Below, piece by piece: positions 53,166 through 62,086 of a stretch of DNA of 64,000 nt (positions are counted from its first letter, which is position 1; each line of letters opens with the position of its first letter). Made by a program: the position numbers and the translations under genes. The stretch comes from JAWPMT01 sp965227935 (GTDB taxonomy: Bacteria > Bacteroidota > Bacteroidia > Cytophagales > Cyclobacteriaceae), in contig CBDDGS010000043.1 in the NCBI GenBank assembly GCA_965227935.1, positions 1,054,001 through 1,118,000 of the forward strand, in the 5' to 3' direction. The notes under the pieces are model-generated. The model did not search any database, was not told the DNA's origin, and worked only from the letters and a program-made list of their open reading frames with translations.

Positions 53166-54179
53166 TCAGGCCGGAATCTGCTCATGACGCTGCTTATAGA
53201 TATCACACGCACAGAATAGCGCGCTGCGCATAGAGCTGGCATCAGCGACGTTTTTTCCGGCCAAATTGAAGGCAGTGCCATGGTCAGGAGAAGTACGTAT
53301 GTATGGGAGCCCTGCTGTGTAGTTCACGCCTGCTCCGAAAGCAAATTGTTTGAAAGGTATGAGGCCCTGGTCGTGATACATGGCCAACACGCCATCATAC
53401 TTCGTACCCATACCACTGCCAAAAAAGCCATCCGCGGGATACGGACCAGTGACTATGTGACCGTCATTCTTTAGTTGTTGGATAGCGGGACCGATGACGT
53501 CGATCTCCTCGTTTCCCAAAAGGCCGCCGTCTCCGGCGTGGGGATTGAGGCCCAACATTGCTACTCGAGGCTTTTTGATACCAAAGTCATTGCGCAGGGA
53601 CTTGAGCATAATCCGTGCTTTTTCGACAATCTTCTCCTGCGTCAGAGAGGTCGCCACTTGCGCCAGGGGAATATGGCCCGTCACGACACCGACCCGCAAC
53701 TCCTCGTGGATCATAAACATGAGGCTGTCCTTCTGTCCAAAAGCGGAAGTGAGAAACTCAGTATGTCCCGGGAAGTCAAAGCCGTCGCCTTGTACCAGCT
53801 CTTTGTTCAGGGGCGCTGTCACGAGCGCATCGATTTGTTGGGACTTGAGTAATTCGACTCCCTTGTCCAGGGACATACGTGTAAATTTGCCATTGTCCTT
53901 TGATGCCTCACCTGGCACTATTTCCACTTGGTCATTCCAGATATTCAGTACGTTGACCTTCTTATGGTGGATCTTTTCTATCTCTTCGGTCTGATAAAAA
54001 TTGAAACTCTCTACATCCATCTCCTTTCGGTAGAATGTGACGACTTTTGAATTTGACAAGAGCACAGGGGTCATGTGCTTCAAGATCCTATTGTCGCTGA
54101 GGGCATTGATGGTGACTTCGGTGCCTATACCGTTCAGATCGCCACAGGTGATCCCTATGATTGGTTTCTTTTCTTTCAT
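53166..54179 (-). CDS. pdxA: 4-hydroxythreonine-4-phosphate dehydrogenase
   Basis: A 337-residue metal-dependent dehydrogenase of pyridoxal phosphate synthesis. IGITCGDLNGIGTEV at the N terminus and the metal histidines in DFPGHTEFL, NPHAGDGG and MYHDQGLIPFK are all present. It diverges from rsmA with 94 bp between the starts; the same pair is adjacent in many bacteria, including the E. coli pdxA-ksgA order, though there it is an operon. Confidence 0.96.
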   Translation of the reverse strand: MKEKKPIIGITCGDLNGIGTEVTINALSDNRILKHMTPVLLSNSKVVTFYRKEMDVESFNFYQTEEIEKIHHKKVNVLNIWNDQVEIVPGEASKDNGKFTRMSLDKGVELLKSQQIDALVTAPLNKELVQGDGFDFPGHTEFLTSAFGQKDSLMFMIHEELRVGVVTGHIPLAQVATSLTQEKIVEKARIMLKSLRNDFGIKKPRVAMLGLNPHAGDGGLLGNEEIDVIGPAIQQLKNDGHIVTGPYPADGFFGSGMGTKYDGVLAMYHDQGLIPFKQFAFGAGVNYTAGLPYIRTSPDHGTAFNLAGKNVADASSMRSALFCACDIYKQRHEQIPA

Positions 54180-54273
54180 TGGCTATTAGTACCTTCGGCT
54201 TCATCAGCAATGCTTACTTCTTCGTTGCCGAATCAATATCGAAATTAGCGATTCGGCTCATAATTATTCCCTT

Positions 54274-55050
54274 TTGGATCACGTAAAACCCAAGAAGCAC
54301 CTCGGACAGCACTTTCTCCGAGATCAGAACATCGCCAGGAAAATCGTGGAAAGCCTCGGCGACCATGGCAATGGCACCGTCATAGAAATCGGGCCCGGCA
54401 CTGGCGTACTTACGCAGTATATGATTGGGGTGATCGACAACTTCATCGCTATGGACGTGGACCGGGAGTCTGTCTCCTACCTGCAGCACCGCTTCCAGGG
54501 GCAACAAGAAAAAATACGACTCGAGGATTTCCTCAAGGCGGACCTTGCCCCCCTGTCCAAACCGCTCACCATCATCGGCAATTTACCTTACAACATCTCC
54601 TCTCAGATCTTCTTTCGGATCTACGATGAGCGCCAGCACGTGCACGAAGCTGTATGCATGATCCAAAAGGAAGTCGCAGAGCGGCTGGCTTCACCGCACG
54701 GCTCAAAGAGCTATGGGATCCTCAGTGTACTTCTTCAGGCTTTCTTCCACATTGAACTGCTCTTCCCAGTACCTCCCCATGTATTTGAACCGCCACCGAA
54801 GGTTCAATCCGCGGTCATCAGACTCCGGAGGAATGACGTAAATGCCTTAACCTGTGACGAAAAGCTCTTCAAAAGGGTGGTCAAGGAGGGGTTTGGAAAG
54901 CGCCGTAAAACATTGCGCAACGCGCTAAAAAATCTAAATTTGCCGGCTGCAGTCGCATCCCATCCGGACTTCGATCTTCGCGCGGAGCAACTATCGGTTG
55001 AGGACTTTGTTTTACTTACGACCAAAATCGAGAAGGAATGGAAACCATGA
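54274..55050 (+). CDS. rsmA: 16S rRNA dimethyladenosine transferase
   Basis: A 258-residue methyltransferase (KsgA) that dimethylates two adenines at the 16S rRNA 3' end. HLGQHFLRDQNIARKIV, VIEIGPGTGVLTQYM for SAM binding and IGNLPYNISSQIFF are canonical. No ATG lies near the domain start; the TTG at 54274 gives MDHVKPKKHLGQHFL and is the best start. The stop overlaps the start of mgtE by 13 bp. Confidence 0.95.
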   Translation: MDHVKPKKHLGQHFLRDQNIARKIVESLGDHGNGTVIEIGPGTGVLTQYMIGVIDNFIAMDVDRESVSYLQHRFQGQQEKIRLEDFLKADLAPLSKPLTIIGNLPYNISSQIFFRIYDERQHVHEAVCMIQKEVAERLASPHGSKSYGILSVLLQAFFHIELLFPVPPHVFEPPPKVQSAVIRLRRNDVNALTCDEKLFKRVVKEGFGKRRKTLRNALKNLNLPAAVASHPDFDLRAEQLSVEDFVLLTTKIEKEWKP

Positions 55051-56399
55051 TGGAATTCGAGCTTTCGAAGGAGTATCTCGACAGGTTTGAAGAGGCCCTG
55101 GAGCAGAAAGATCAGGCTTTCATCACAGGGACGTTGGACGGCGTCAATGCTGCGGACATCTCCGCCCTTCTTGATCGATTCACTGCAGAAGACTGCAAGT
55201 TCGTTTTTGACATCCTGCCGCCAGAAGTGGATGCAGCCATCCTCAATGGCCTCGACGAAGATGTACTCAAAGAGTTTCTCGAGCTCTTTAGCCTCGAGGA
55301 GATAGCCATCTTCCTGGAGTACCTCGACTCGGACGACGGGGCGGATATCGTGATGCAATTTCCGCTGAAGAAGCGGGAAGAGATCATCAGCATGCTCGAT
55401 GAGGAGAAATCGGAACACATCACCGATCTCCTGCGCTACGACGAAGATGTCGCCGGTGGACTGATGGCGAAGGAGCTCATCAAGGCCAATCTCAACTGGA
55501 ACATTCGTCAGTGCATCGAAGAAATCAGGAAGCAGGCAGAGAAAGTCGAGAAGATCTACTCCGTTTATGTGGTGGACAATCAAAGTCGCCTGCTGGGAAA
55601 GGTCAGTCTCAAGAAAATCATCCTCGCGGAAGATGAAGTGAAGGTGGCGGACATCTATGATGATGGCATCGTGAGTGTCGAAACCTACGTGGAAGAGGAG
55701 GAGGTCGCTTCTATCATGCAGAAGTATGATCTCGATGCCGTCCCAGTAGTTACACCGGCGGGGAAGCTCGTCGGGCGCATTACCATAGATGACATCGTGG
55801 ACGTCATCACTGAAAGCGCTGAAGAGGAGCGGCAAATCATGTCGGGAATCTCAGCAGATGTGGAGGAAGCCGACTCTATCTGGCAGCTATCCAAAGCCCG
55901 CCTCCCCTGGCTCATCATCGGGATGGGTGGTGGTCTGCTTGCAGCGCAGATTACCGATTTCTTTCGCGGCGATATCGCTGTGATCACCGGGTTGGCGCTC
56001 TTCATACCGCTCATCATGGCGACAGGCGGAAATGTGGGCATTCAGTCCTCTTCGATCGTGGTGCAAAGCCTGGCCAATCCAAGTGCCTTTGCTTCCTCCA
56101 TGGGCTCCCGACTGATCAAGGTTTTGTTCGTCGCCGCCGTGAACGGTGTCATCCTCGCTCTCATGGTGCTGGGTGCTGTTATCCTCATTTTCAGCGAGGC
56201 ACTGTTGGCATACACAGTGGCCATTGCTCTGTTCAGCGTCGTGCTGCTAGCCTCATTTATGGGGACCATTACCCCTCTTGTCTTAGATAAGTTTGGCATC
56301 AACCCCGCACTTGCCTCTGGACCATTCATCACAACAGCGAATGATCTTCTTGGTTTGGCTGTTTACTTCTCTGTAGCGCACGCTATATATAATGTCTGA
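55038..56399 (+). CDS. mgtE: Magnesium transporter MgtE
   Basis: A 453-residue Mg2+ channel: cytoplasmic N domain (about 10-130), two CBS domains (about 135-265, with VYVVDNQSRLLGKVSLKK and VTPAGKLVGRITIDDI), and five transmembrane helices from about 285 on with VGIQSSSIVVQ and GPFITTANDLLGLAVYF. The N and CBS domains gate the pore by Mg2+. The ATG overlaps rsmA by 13 bp, and the 2-hydroxyacid dehydrogenase starts 6 bp after the stop. Confidence 0.95.
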   Translation: METMMEFELSKEYLDRFEEALEQKDQAFITGTLDGVNAADISALLDRFTAEDCKFVFDILPPEVDAAILNGLDEDVLKEFLELFSLEEIAIFLEYLDSDDGADIVMQFPLKKREEIISMLDEEKSEHITDLLRYDEDVAGGLMAKELIKANLNWNIRQCIEEIRKQAEKVEKIYSVYVVDNQSRLLGKVSLKKIILAEDEVKVADIYDDGIVSVETYVEEEEVASIMQKYDLDAVPVVTPAGKLVGRITIDDIVDVITESAEEERQIMSGISADVEEADSIWQLSKARLPWLIIGMGGGLLAAQITDFFRGDIAVITGLALFIPLIMATGGNVGIQSSSIVVQSLANPSAFASSMGSRLIKVLFVAAVNGVILALMVLGAVILIFSEALLAYTVAIALFSVVLLASFMGTITPLVLDKFGINPALASGPFITTANDLLGLAVYFSVAHAIYNV

Positions 56400-56405
56400 T
56401 ATGTG

Positions 56406-57353
56406 ATGGCAAAGGTCTTAATCATCGACAGGATGCATGAGTCCCTGATCGATATGTTCAGTGCACGGCAAATCGAGGTGGATTATTCGCCGAATATCAC
56501 ACGAGACGAGATCCTTTCGCGCGCCAAAGATTTCATCGGGCTGGTAGTTCGCTCCAAGACGGCCATCGACCGGGAGTTGATCGACGCAGCTCCAAAGTTG
56601 AAATTCATCTCACGAGCAGGGTCAGGACTCGACAAGATGGATGTCGACTATATGGAGTCAAAAGGCATTCAGTGGGTCAATGCCCCTGAGGGCAATCGCG
56701 ATTCCGTGGGAGAGCACGCCGTAGGGCTACTGTTGTCACTGCTACATCGACTCAACCTGGCCGATCGGGAAGTACGCGAGAAGATATGGGACCGTGAAGG
56801 CAACCGCGGCATGGAGCTCAAAGGCAAAACCGTCGGCATCTACGGCTACGGGTACATGGGCAGCGCCCTGGCAGAAAAGCTAGCGGGATTTGACTGCGAG
56901 GTGATCGCCTACGACAAGTACAAAGAAAATTACGGGTCCGAGTTTGTGGAAGAGTGTGATCTCGCCACATTCAAAAAGCGAACAGAGATACTGTCGATCC
57001 ACATTCCACTTGCCAGTGATACAGCCAACCTTTTTGACCTCGCCTATCTGCGGGAGTTTCCCAGGCTCCTGATCGTCCTCAATACAGCCCGTGGCGGCGT
57101 ACTCGATACCAAAGCCATCACGACCCTGCTAAAAGAGGGCCAGCTGCATGGTGCAGGGCTGGATGTACTAAAAAACGAAAAATTGGGGCAAATGACACCT
57201 GAGGAGCAGGCCGATTTTGAATTCCTCAAAGGCAACGATCGCGTCATCCTCACACCTCACGTAGCCGGCTGGAGCCACGAATCTTACATCCGAATCAACG
57301 AAGTGATGATCTCCAAACTTGAGAGTTTAGGGTTGATCCCGGGTTGCCTGTAG
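56406..57353 (+). CDS. D-2-hydroxyacid dehydrogenase, SerA-like
   Basis: A 315-residue NAD-dependent dehydrogenase. FISRAGSGLDKMD, the Rossmann GIYGYGYMGSALAEKL, the arginine in VLNTARGGVLD, the Glu in LKNEKLG and the histidine in TPHVAGWSHES are all present. It resembles phosphoglycerate dehydrogenase but lacks C-terminal ACT/ASB domains, and substrate cannot be fixed. A GTG three bases upstream (56403) is possible. It is the last gene of the rsmA-mgtE run; the lipoprotein follows after 77 bp. Confidence 0.85.
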   Translation: MAKVLIIDRMHESLIDMFSARQIEVDYSPNITRDEILSRAKDFIGLVVRSKTAIDRELIDAAPKLKFISRAGSGLDKMDVDYMESKGIQWVNAPEGNRDSVGEHAVGLLLSLLHRLNLADREVREKIWDREGNRGMELKGKTVGIYGYGYMGSALAEKLAGFDCEVIAYDKYKENYGSEFVEECDLATFKKRTEILSIHIPLASDTANLFDLAYLREFPRLLIVLNTARGGVLDTKAITTLLKEGQLHGAGLDVLKNEKLGQMTPEEQADFEFLKGNDRVILTPHVAGWSHESYIRINEVMISKLESLGLIPGCL

Positions 57354-57430
57354 AATTATTCTAGGTGATTCACCTATTTTGGAATGGTCTTTGCCATGAC
57401 AGAAGCAAGTTTTATCAAAACCTCGCTCAC

Positions 57431-58717
57431 ATGATAAGGAATCTCTACTTTTTGATGATCGTGTGTCTTGTAATAGGCTCATGTTCAGATGATTGCACAA
57501 CAACGCATCAATATCTGACTTACGATCCAGTGTTTCAGACTACGGCTTCCGTCCGCGAAGCTTTGAACTTCACCACCGTTCCGCGGGAAATTAACGCGCC
57601 AGGCAGACTTTATTTCAAAGATGGGTACATGTACATCAATGAAGCTGGCGAGGGCATACATGTCATAGACAACAGAGATCCGGCCGCTCCGCGCAATATT
57701 GGGTTCGTCACGATCCCTGGCAACTTCGATTTGGCCGCCAAAGGCAACTACCTCTACGCTGATAGCTATATCGACCTGGTTGTACTTGATATTTCAGATC
57801 CTGGGAATATTCAGGAAGTGAACAGGATGGAAAGCGTATTTGGCGACTACGGGATATGGGCTGGCAGGTACGATGCCTCCAGTGAAGTGATCTTGACCGG
57901 ATACGAGGAAACGTGGATCGAGCAAGAGGTCGACAGTGATTGTGATGACAACTTTTTTTGGGGACGGCCGGTCACCTTCGAGGACGCCAATTTCAGTGTG
58001 CAAAGGGCAAGCGCAGATGGAGGATCATTGGCCAACAGCAATAGCGGCGGCAATGTAGGCATCGGTGGTTCCATGGCACGGTTCACCATCTATGATAAGT
58101 TTCTTTATACAGTCGACTTCTCGGACATGCGTCTTTTTGACCTTTCCGAGGCGACCGCACCCGAAAAAAGCAATACTGTACACCTCGGCTGGGACATCGA
58201 AACGATCTTCCCCTACGGTGACAAACTATTCATCGGCGCTCGGGATGGCATGCATATCTACGACAACGTGGATCCTGCCGCTCCCGTCAAACTCTCCACT
58301 TACGAACATGTAAATAGCTGCGACCCGGTGGTCGTCAGGGACAACTACGCGTACGTGACCTTGCGCAGTGGCAATGAGTGCCAGGGCTTTACTAATCAGC
58401 TGGATGTGGTTGATATCACTGATCTGCGAGCACCGACATTGCACAAGACCTATCAAATGGAAAACCCTCACGGCCTGGGGATCAATGGCGAGTGCCTCTT
58501 TATCACTGAAGGCGATTTTGGACTGAAGTACTTTGATGCCGCTGACATCGACGACATCACCATGGTAGATGAGATCAGCCAACTTCACGCCATCGACGTG
58601 ATCGCTTTGGATGAGGTATTGATGGTGATTGGCAACGATGGATTCCACCAGTATCGATATGACTGTGAAGAGAAGTCGTGGTCATTCCTCAGTTCTATTG
58701 CCATTGCCCAGCTGTAG
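57431..58717 (+). CDS. LVIVD-repeat lipoprotein, copy 1
   Basis: A 428-residue lipoprotein (signal ending VCLVIGSC) with LVIVD-type beta-propeller repeats such as GIHVIDNRDPAAPRNIGF, LVVLDISDPGNIQEVNRM and LDVVDITDLRAPTL. These repeats are widespread in Bacteroidota and archaea as surface-exposed propellers of unknown binding target. The ATG at 57431 gives a proper signal; an upstream frame to 57365 does not. It is 6 bp before an exported beta-rich protein, and a near copy of the pair follows. Confidence 0.85.
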   Translation: MIRNLYFLMIVCLVIGSCSDDCTTTHQYLTYDPVFQTTASVREALNFTTVPREINAPGRLYFKDGYMYINEAGEGIHVIDNRDPAAPRNIGFVTIPGNFDLAAKGNYLYADSYIDLVVLDISDPGNIQEVNRMESVFGDYGIWAGRYDASSEVILTGYEETWIEQEVDSDCDDNFFWGRPVTFEDANFSVQRASADGGSLANSNSGGNVGIGGSMARFTIYDKFLYTVDFSDMRLFDLSEATAPEKSNTVHLGWDIETIFPYGDKLFIGARDGMHIYDNVDPAAPVKLSTYEHVNSCDPVVVRDNYAYVTLRSGNECQGFTNQLDVVDITDLRAPTLHKTYQMENPHGLGINGECLFITEGDFGLKYFDAADIDDITMVDEISQLHAIDVIALDEVLMVIGNDGFHQYRYDCEEKSWSFLSSIAIAQL

Positions 58718-58723
58718 AGTTCG

Positions 58724-59317
58724 ATGAGTAATATGCGCATCTTGTTGCTCCTTCTGATCTTTTCTCCATGTTTGCTGCGTGCGCAGGAGTCCATTGATTC
58801 ACTGGCCAAACCCACCAGGGACCTCTGGTACATGGGGCTGGGGATTGGCACCTCCATAGACAAAACTACCGAAGATGAGGCGCACTCGGCCTCTGCGCAA
58901 GCGGTCGCTGGGTGGAACTTCCACGAATGGGGTGGAGTCGGTGCAGGCCTGGGGATACACGACGCCTATTTCAACTGGGAGCAGTTTCAGTTCATGCCAC
59001 TATTCATGCAATTGATAGGTCGCACCCCGGGGAAGATAGGGGTTGTTGGATTTGTCAATACGGGCTACACTTTCGCCCTGCGCAAGGACGAAGAAGAGCA
59101 ATTCTTCCGACGCGAATACGAAGGTGGATGGCACTGGCACACCGGAGGAGGGTTCCGGTTTCGGGTCAAAGAGGCCGACCTGCAAGTCAACATCGCCTAT
59201 CGGACGTTTGAGAGCACCATCAGAGGGATCAACATCTGGGAAGGTGAAGAGACTTTTATTTCTGAAGAGAAACGTCGGTTTAATCGCGTCGAGATCATGC
59301 TAGCATTAGAAATTTAA
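58724..59317 (+). CDS. Exported protein, possibly outer-membrane beta-barrel
   Basis: A 197-residue protein with a signal peptide (MRILLLLLIFSPCLLRA) and alternating polar/hydrophobic strands with aromatic girdle-like residues (GGVGAGLGIHDAYFNW, HTGGGFRFRVKEADLQVNIA, FNRVEIMLALEI). The terminal hydrophobic pattern suits an outer-membrane barrel. No family was recognised. It starts 6 bp after LVIVD copy 1, so the two form one unit. Confidence 0.65.
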   Translation: MSNMRILLLLLIFSPCLLRAQESIDSLAKPTRDLWYMGLGIGTSIDKTTEDEAHSASAQAVAGWNFHEWGGVGAGLGIHDAYFNWEQFQFMPLFMQLIGRTPGKIGVVGFVNTGYTFALRKDEEEQFFRREYEGGWHWHTGGGFRFRVKEADLQVNIAYRTFESTIRGINIWEGEETFISEEKRRFNRVEIMLALEI

Positions 59318-59411
59318 CAATATACAATATCAATATTCAGAGAACTTTCGTATTTTGATCATAAATAGGTCAAAGCAACGTTGGCTTTCTGCAACTCCTA
59401 ATACCACAGAC

Positions 59412-60671
59412 ATGAAATCCTTTCAGTTAACTATCCTACTTGCGGCACTGACCATCATGGGCTGCAGCGATTTTGGCGAAGTAACTGTCACCTACACCAA
59501 GGGGACGGCAATTTACGGAGACCTGGAAGCGATGAGGCAAACGCCCATCCTGGCTCCGGCACGTGACATCATAGACGCTGGCAAAATCTACCTTGGAGGA
59601 GACCTTCTGCTCATCGGAGAAGAGGGTGAGGGCATTCACGTTGTAGACAACAGCAACCCCGAGAACCCTACACCGCAAGCGTTCATTCAAATACCCGGCA
59701 ATAGAGAGTACTATGTCGAGGGCTCCATGCTTTACGCTGAGAGTCTTTACGACATGCTAAGGATCGATATATCCAATCCTTTGCAGCCCGTAGTGGTCTC
59801 GAGGGTGGAGAATGCCTTCAGCAATGAATTCACTAACGGTCGTGGCGAGGCCTTGATCGGTTTCGAACTCGCGGAAGTAACGGAGAAGATGGACAAAGAC
59901 AGCGATATATATGATCAGGTCTGGAATGCTGAAGGCCCAAGCTACTTTGACTATCAGGAGAACCTAATACCACCATCGGCAGTACCAGCTTCATTTGCGG
60001 GCAATAGTAACCAGGCAATAGGTTCGGTCAACCGCATTGCTTTCACAGACGATCACGTCTTCGTAGTGGGTGTGTCCAAGCTGACAGTATTTGATGCCTC
60101 TGTAGGACTGGAGCGCGTGTATGCCGCACAGATCGGCTGGAACATGGAGACAATCTATCCTATGGGCAACAGGATCTTCATCGGGTCCCAAAACTCTGTG
60201 GAGATCTACAATATCAATGACCCTGCATCGCCGCAGTACGAATCATCCTTCTGGCATGCCACTTCCTGCGATCCCGTATTCCCCGTGGATGAAGAGACGG
60301 CCTATGTCACCCTCCGCACCGGAGACTTTGCGGAGTGCCCCGGTGATGAGAATGCTCTCGTAGTATTGGACATTACGACCATGTCCATGGCCGTTCAGGT
60401 GCAGGACATCGAGATGGAGAGCCCTTACGGCTTGACCATGATCGGTGATCGTCTTTACGTCGGCGAAGGCGAAAATGGCTTAAAGATCTTTGATGCCACT
60501 GATCGGCGAAACCTGGTACTGGAAGAGGCACAGCGCAATGTCAAAGCCTATGACGTGCTGGCGCACCCGACGCGACCTGGCTTGCTAATGATTGCCGGCC
60601 CCGAAGGACTCAGCCAATTTGAAACAGACGACGACCTGCAGCTCCAGCTGCTGAGCCATGTCGCCTTTTAG
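59412..60671 (+). CDS. LVIVD-repeat lipoprotein, copy 2
   Basis: A 419-residue paralogue of the protein at 57431, with a lipobox (LAALTIMGC) and repeats such as GIHVVDNSNPENPTPQAF and MLRIDISNPLQPVVVSRV. The two share the same arrangement of repeats, including SCDPV, AYVTLRTGDF/AYVTLRSGNE and the YGLTMIG/HGLGING region, but are clearly diverged. The start at 59412 gives the signal peptide; an earlier frame from 59355 does not. It is 9 bp before a second exported gene. Confidence 0.85.
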   Translation: MKSFQLTILLAALTIMGCSDFGEVTVTYTKGTAIYGDLEAMRQTPILAPARDIIDAGKIYLGGDLLLIGEEGEGIHVVDNSNPENPTPQAFIQIPGNREYYVEGSMLYAESLYDMLRIDISNPLQPVVVSRVENAFSNEFTNGRGEALIGFELAEVTEKMDKDSDIYDQVWNAEGPSYFDYQENLIPPSAVPASFAGNSNQAIGSVNRIAFTDDHVFVVGVSKLTVFDASVGLERVYAAQIGWNMETIYPMGNRIFIGSQNSVEIYNINDPASPQYESSFWHATSCDPVFPVDEETAYVTLRTGDFAECPGDENALVVLDITTMSMAVQVQDIEMESPYGLTMIGDRLYVGEGENGLKIFDATDRRNLVLEEAQRNVKAYDVLAHPTRPGLLMIAGPEGLSQFETDDDLQLQLLSHVAF

Positions 60672-60680
60672 AGAAAGTTG

Positions 60681-61433
60681 ATGCGCAGTCTACTGGCACT
60701 TTTGCTCTTGCTGATGGGCATGGGGTCCGTCATGGCCCAACGCCCCCCGGAAGAAGAGCAACTCTACATTCGCTATTACGACGGGTCCATTTTCATCGGC
60801 TATGTAGTTGATCGCGACAAGTACTCCTATCGACTGAGGATAGTTACGCAGGATACGATCACAATTCAACCGGCACTGATAAAAAGGATTCGTAGTTCGA
60901 AAGACCTCATGATCTTTCCCGGAGGGAAGTACCACTTCAAACGCGGGATCTATGGTGCCACGAGTTTTGGCGGCGGCTTCAGTGGCGAGGACGGAACGGG
61001 CCAATGGGATGTGACAGTGATCTCGAGGATCAAAGAGGATGTACACGTAGGTGGTGGTATAGGTTTTGAAGGAGGCTCGATCTCTATCGCAGGGTTCTGG
61101 CATACGCAACACTTTACGAGTGTCTATGCGTATGGGAGATACTATCCATTTGGCCGAAAGAAACGGCGGACCTTCATCGATAGCAAACTGGGATGGGGTT
61201 TCTCTCGCAACGAGTGGGACGGTGAGCATTCTGGCGGCGTCCTTGCACAACCTGGCATAGGGCTGGAGTTCCCATCAAGGCATAACTTCCGATGGTTCCT
61301 GTCCCTCAGTCAGTACATTCAAAACACGGCCGGTGAGAGTACCGAATGGGGTCCTTTTTCACAGCCCGTCACCACCGACTACAACGTCTGGTACAGTCGG
61401 ACGATGTTCAAAATTGGTTTCCAATTTAAGTAG
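60681..61433 (+). CDS. Exported protein, possibly outer-membrane beta-barrel, copy 2
   Basis: A 250-residue protein with a signal peptide (LLALLLLLMGMGSVMA) followed by a strand-rich N-terminal part (EQLYIRYYDGSIFIGYVVDR, probably an Sm-like or SH3-like fold) and a C-terminal beta-barrel-like half (GATSFGGGFSGEDGTGQW, ending MFKIGFQFK). The terminal aromatic residue fits outer-membrane barrels. It pairs with LVIVD copy 2 as the earlier exported gene pairs with copy 1, though sequence similarity between the two partners is slight. Confidence 0.65.
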   Translation: MRSLLALLLLLMGMGSVMAQRPPEEEQLYIRYYDGSIFIGYVVDRDKYSYRLRIVTQDTITIQPALIKRIRSSKDLMIFPGGKYHFKRGIYGATSFGGGFSGEDGTGQWDVTVISRIKEDVHVGGGIGFEGGSISIAGFWHTQHFTSVYAYGRYYPFGRKKRRTFIDSKLGWGFSRNEWDGEHSGGVLAQPGIGLEFPSRHNFRWFLSLSQYIQNTAGESTEWGPFSQPVTTDYNVWYSRTMFKIGFQFK

Positions 61434-61465
61434 ACGACCACCGTCGGGCTTTTACCCGAATGTTG

Positions 61466-61473
61466 TATATTTG
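61466..61473 (+). promoter_or_regulatory. -7 promoter box for greA
   Basis: TATATTTG matches TAnnTTTG exactly. Transcription would start about 61480, leaving a leader of about 80 nt that contains the hairpin at 61501-61522. No clear -33 box is seen. Confidence 0.5.
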
Positions 61474-61500
61474 AGGCCTATTATTGATAAGAAGATAAGA

Positions 61501-61529
61501 AACGGTTCCGAGCGGGGCCGTTCTTTTTT
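61501..61529 (+). terminator. Intrinsic terminator in the greA leader
   Basis: AACGGTTC (61501-61508) pairs with GGGCCGTT (61515-61522) over 8 bp with two G-T pairs, loop of 6 nt, then CTTTTTT. It lies after the greA -7 box and 31 bp before the greA start, so it is either the end of the LVIVD operon or an attenuator in the greA leader. Confidence 0.75.
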
Positions 61530-61559
61530 GTTATAAAGGGATAAGAATTAAGAACTGAA

Positions 61560-62030
61560 ATGGCTCATAACTATTACACCAAAGAAGGACTACAAAAACT
61601 GAAGGACGAGCTTCAGGACTTGAAGTCGAGGGGAAGAGCAGATATGGCAAAGCAAATTGCCGAGGCCAGAGATAAAGGTGATCTGAGTGAAAATGCGGAG
61701 TATGATGCTGCCAAAGATGCCCAGGGCCTGCTGGAGCTGAAGATATCAAAGCTTGAAAACATCGTGGCCAATGCCCGCGTAATTGACGGGGCGAACATGG
61801 ACTCCTCCAAAGTCTCCATCCTGTCAAAAGTGAAAATAAAAAATGCCCGCAATGGGGCGGAACTAACGTATCAGCTTGTAGCTGAGGAAGAAGCAGATCT
61901 CAAAGCCAACAAGATCTCTGTCAAATCGCCCATCGGCGGTGGCCTCCTGGGCAAGAAAGTCGGCGAGAAAGCCAAAATAAAGGTACCGGCTGGAGAAATG
62001 GAGTTCGAGATACTCGACATTTCCATCTAA
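61560..62030 (+). CDS. greA: Transcript cleavage factor GreA
   Basis: A 156-residue factor that rescues backtracked RNA polymerase. The N-terminal coiled coil (about 1-75, with the tip acidic patch in DLSENAEYDAAKD) and the C-terminal FKBP-like domain (SPIGGGLLGKKVGEKAKI) are complete. It is preceded by a TAnnTTTG box and an intrinsic terminator in its leader. The HIT gene follows 57 bp later. Confidence 0.97.
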   Translation: MAHNYYTKEGLQKLKDELQDLKSRGRADMAKQIAEARDKGDLSENAEYDAAKDAQGLLELKISKLENIVANARVIDGANMDSSKVSILSKVKIKNARNGAELTYQLVAEEEADLKANKISVKSPIGGGLLGKKVGEKAKIKVPAGEMEFEILDISI

Positions 62031-62033
62031 ATT

Positions 62034-62070
62034 GCGTCACTGCGAGGAAGCATTTCCGAGCAAGCAACTA
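62034..62070. repeat. Possible remnant of a dispersed CTGCGAGGA-type repeat
   Basis: GTCACTGCGAGGAAGC followed by GAGCAAGCAA between greA and the HIT gene resembles, from memory, a dispersed CTGCGAGGA...AAGCAA repeat family seen in many bacterial genomes. Only one short copy was noticed in this window, so the assignment rests on resemblance. Confidence 0.3.
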
Positions 62071-62086
62071 TATCCCTTTTATTGGC

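Noticed and set aside
54804..55835. 343-residue minus-strand frame opposite rsmA and mgtE
   Set aside because: Long because the sense genes have a biased codon use; it spans two conserved genes and has no recognisable domain.
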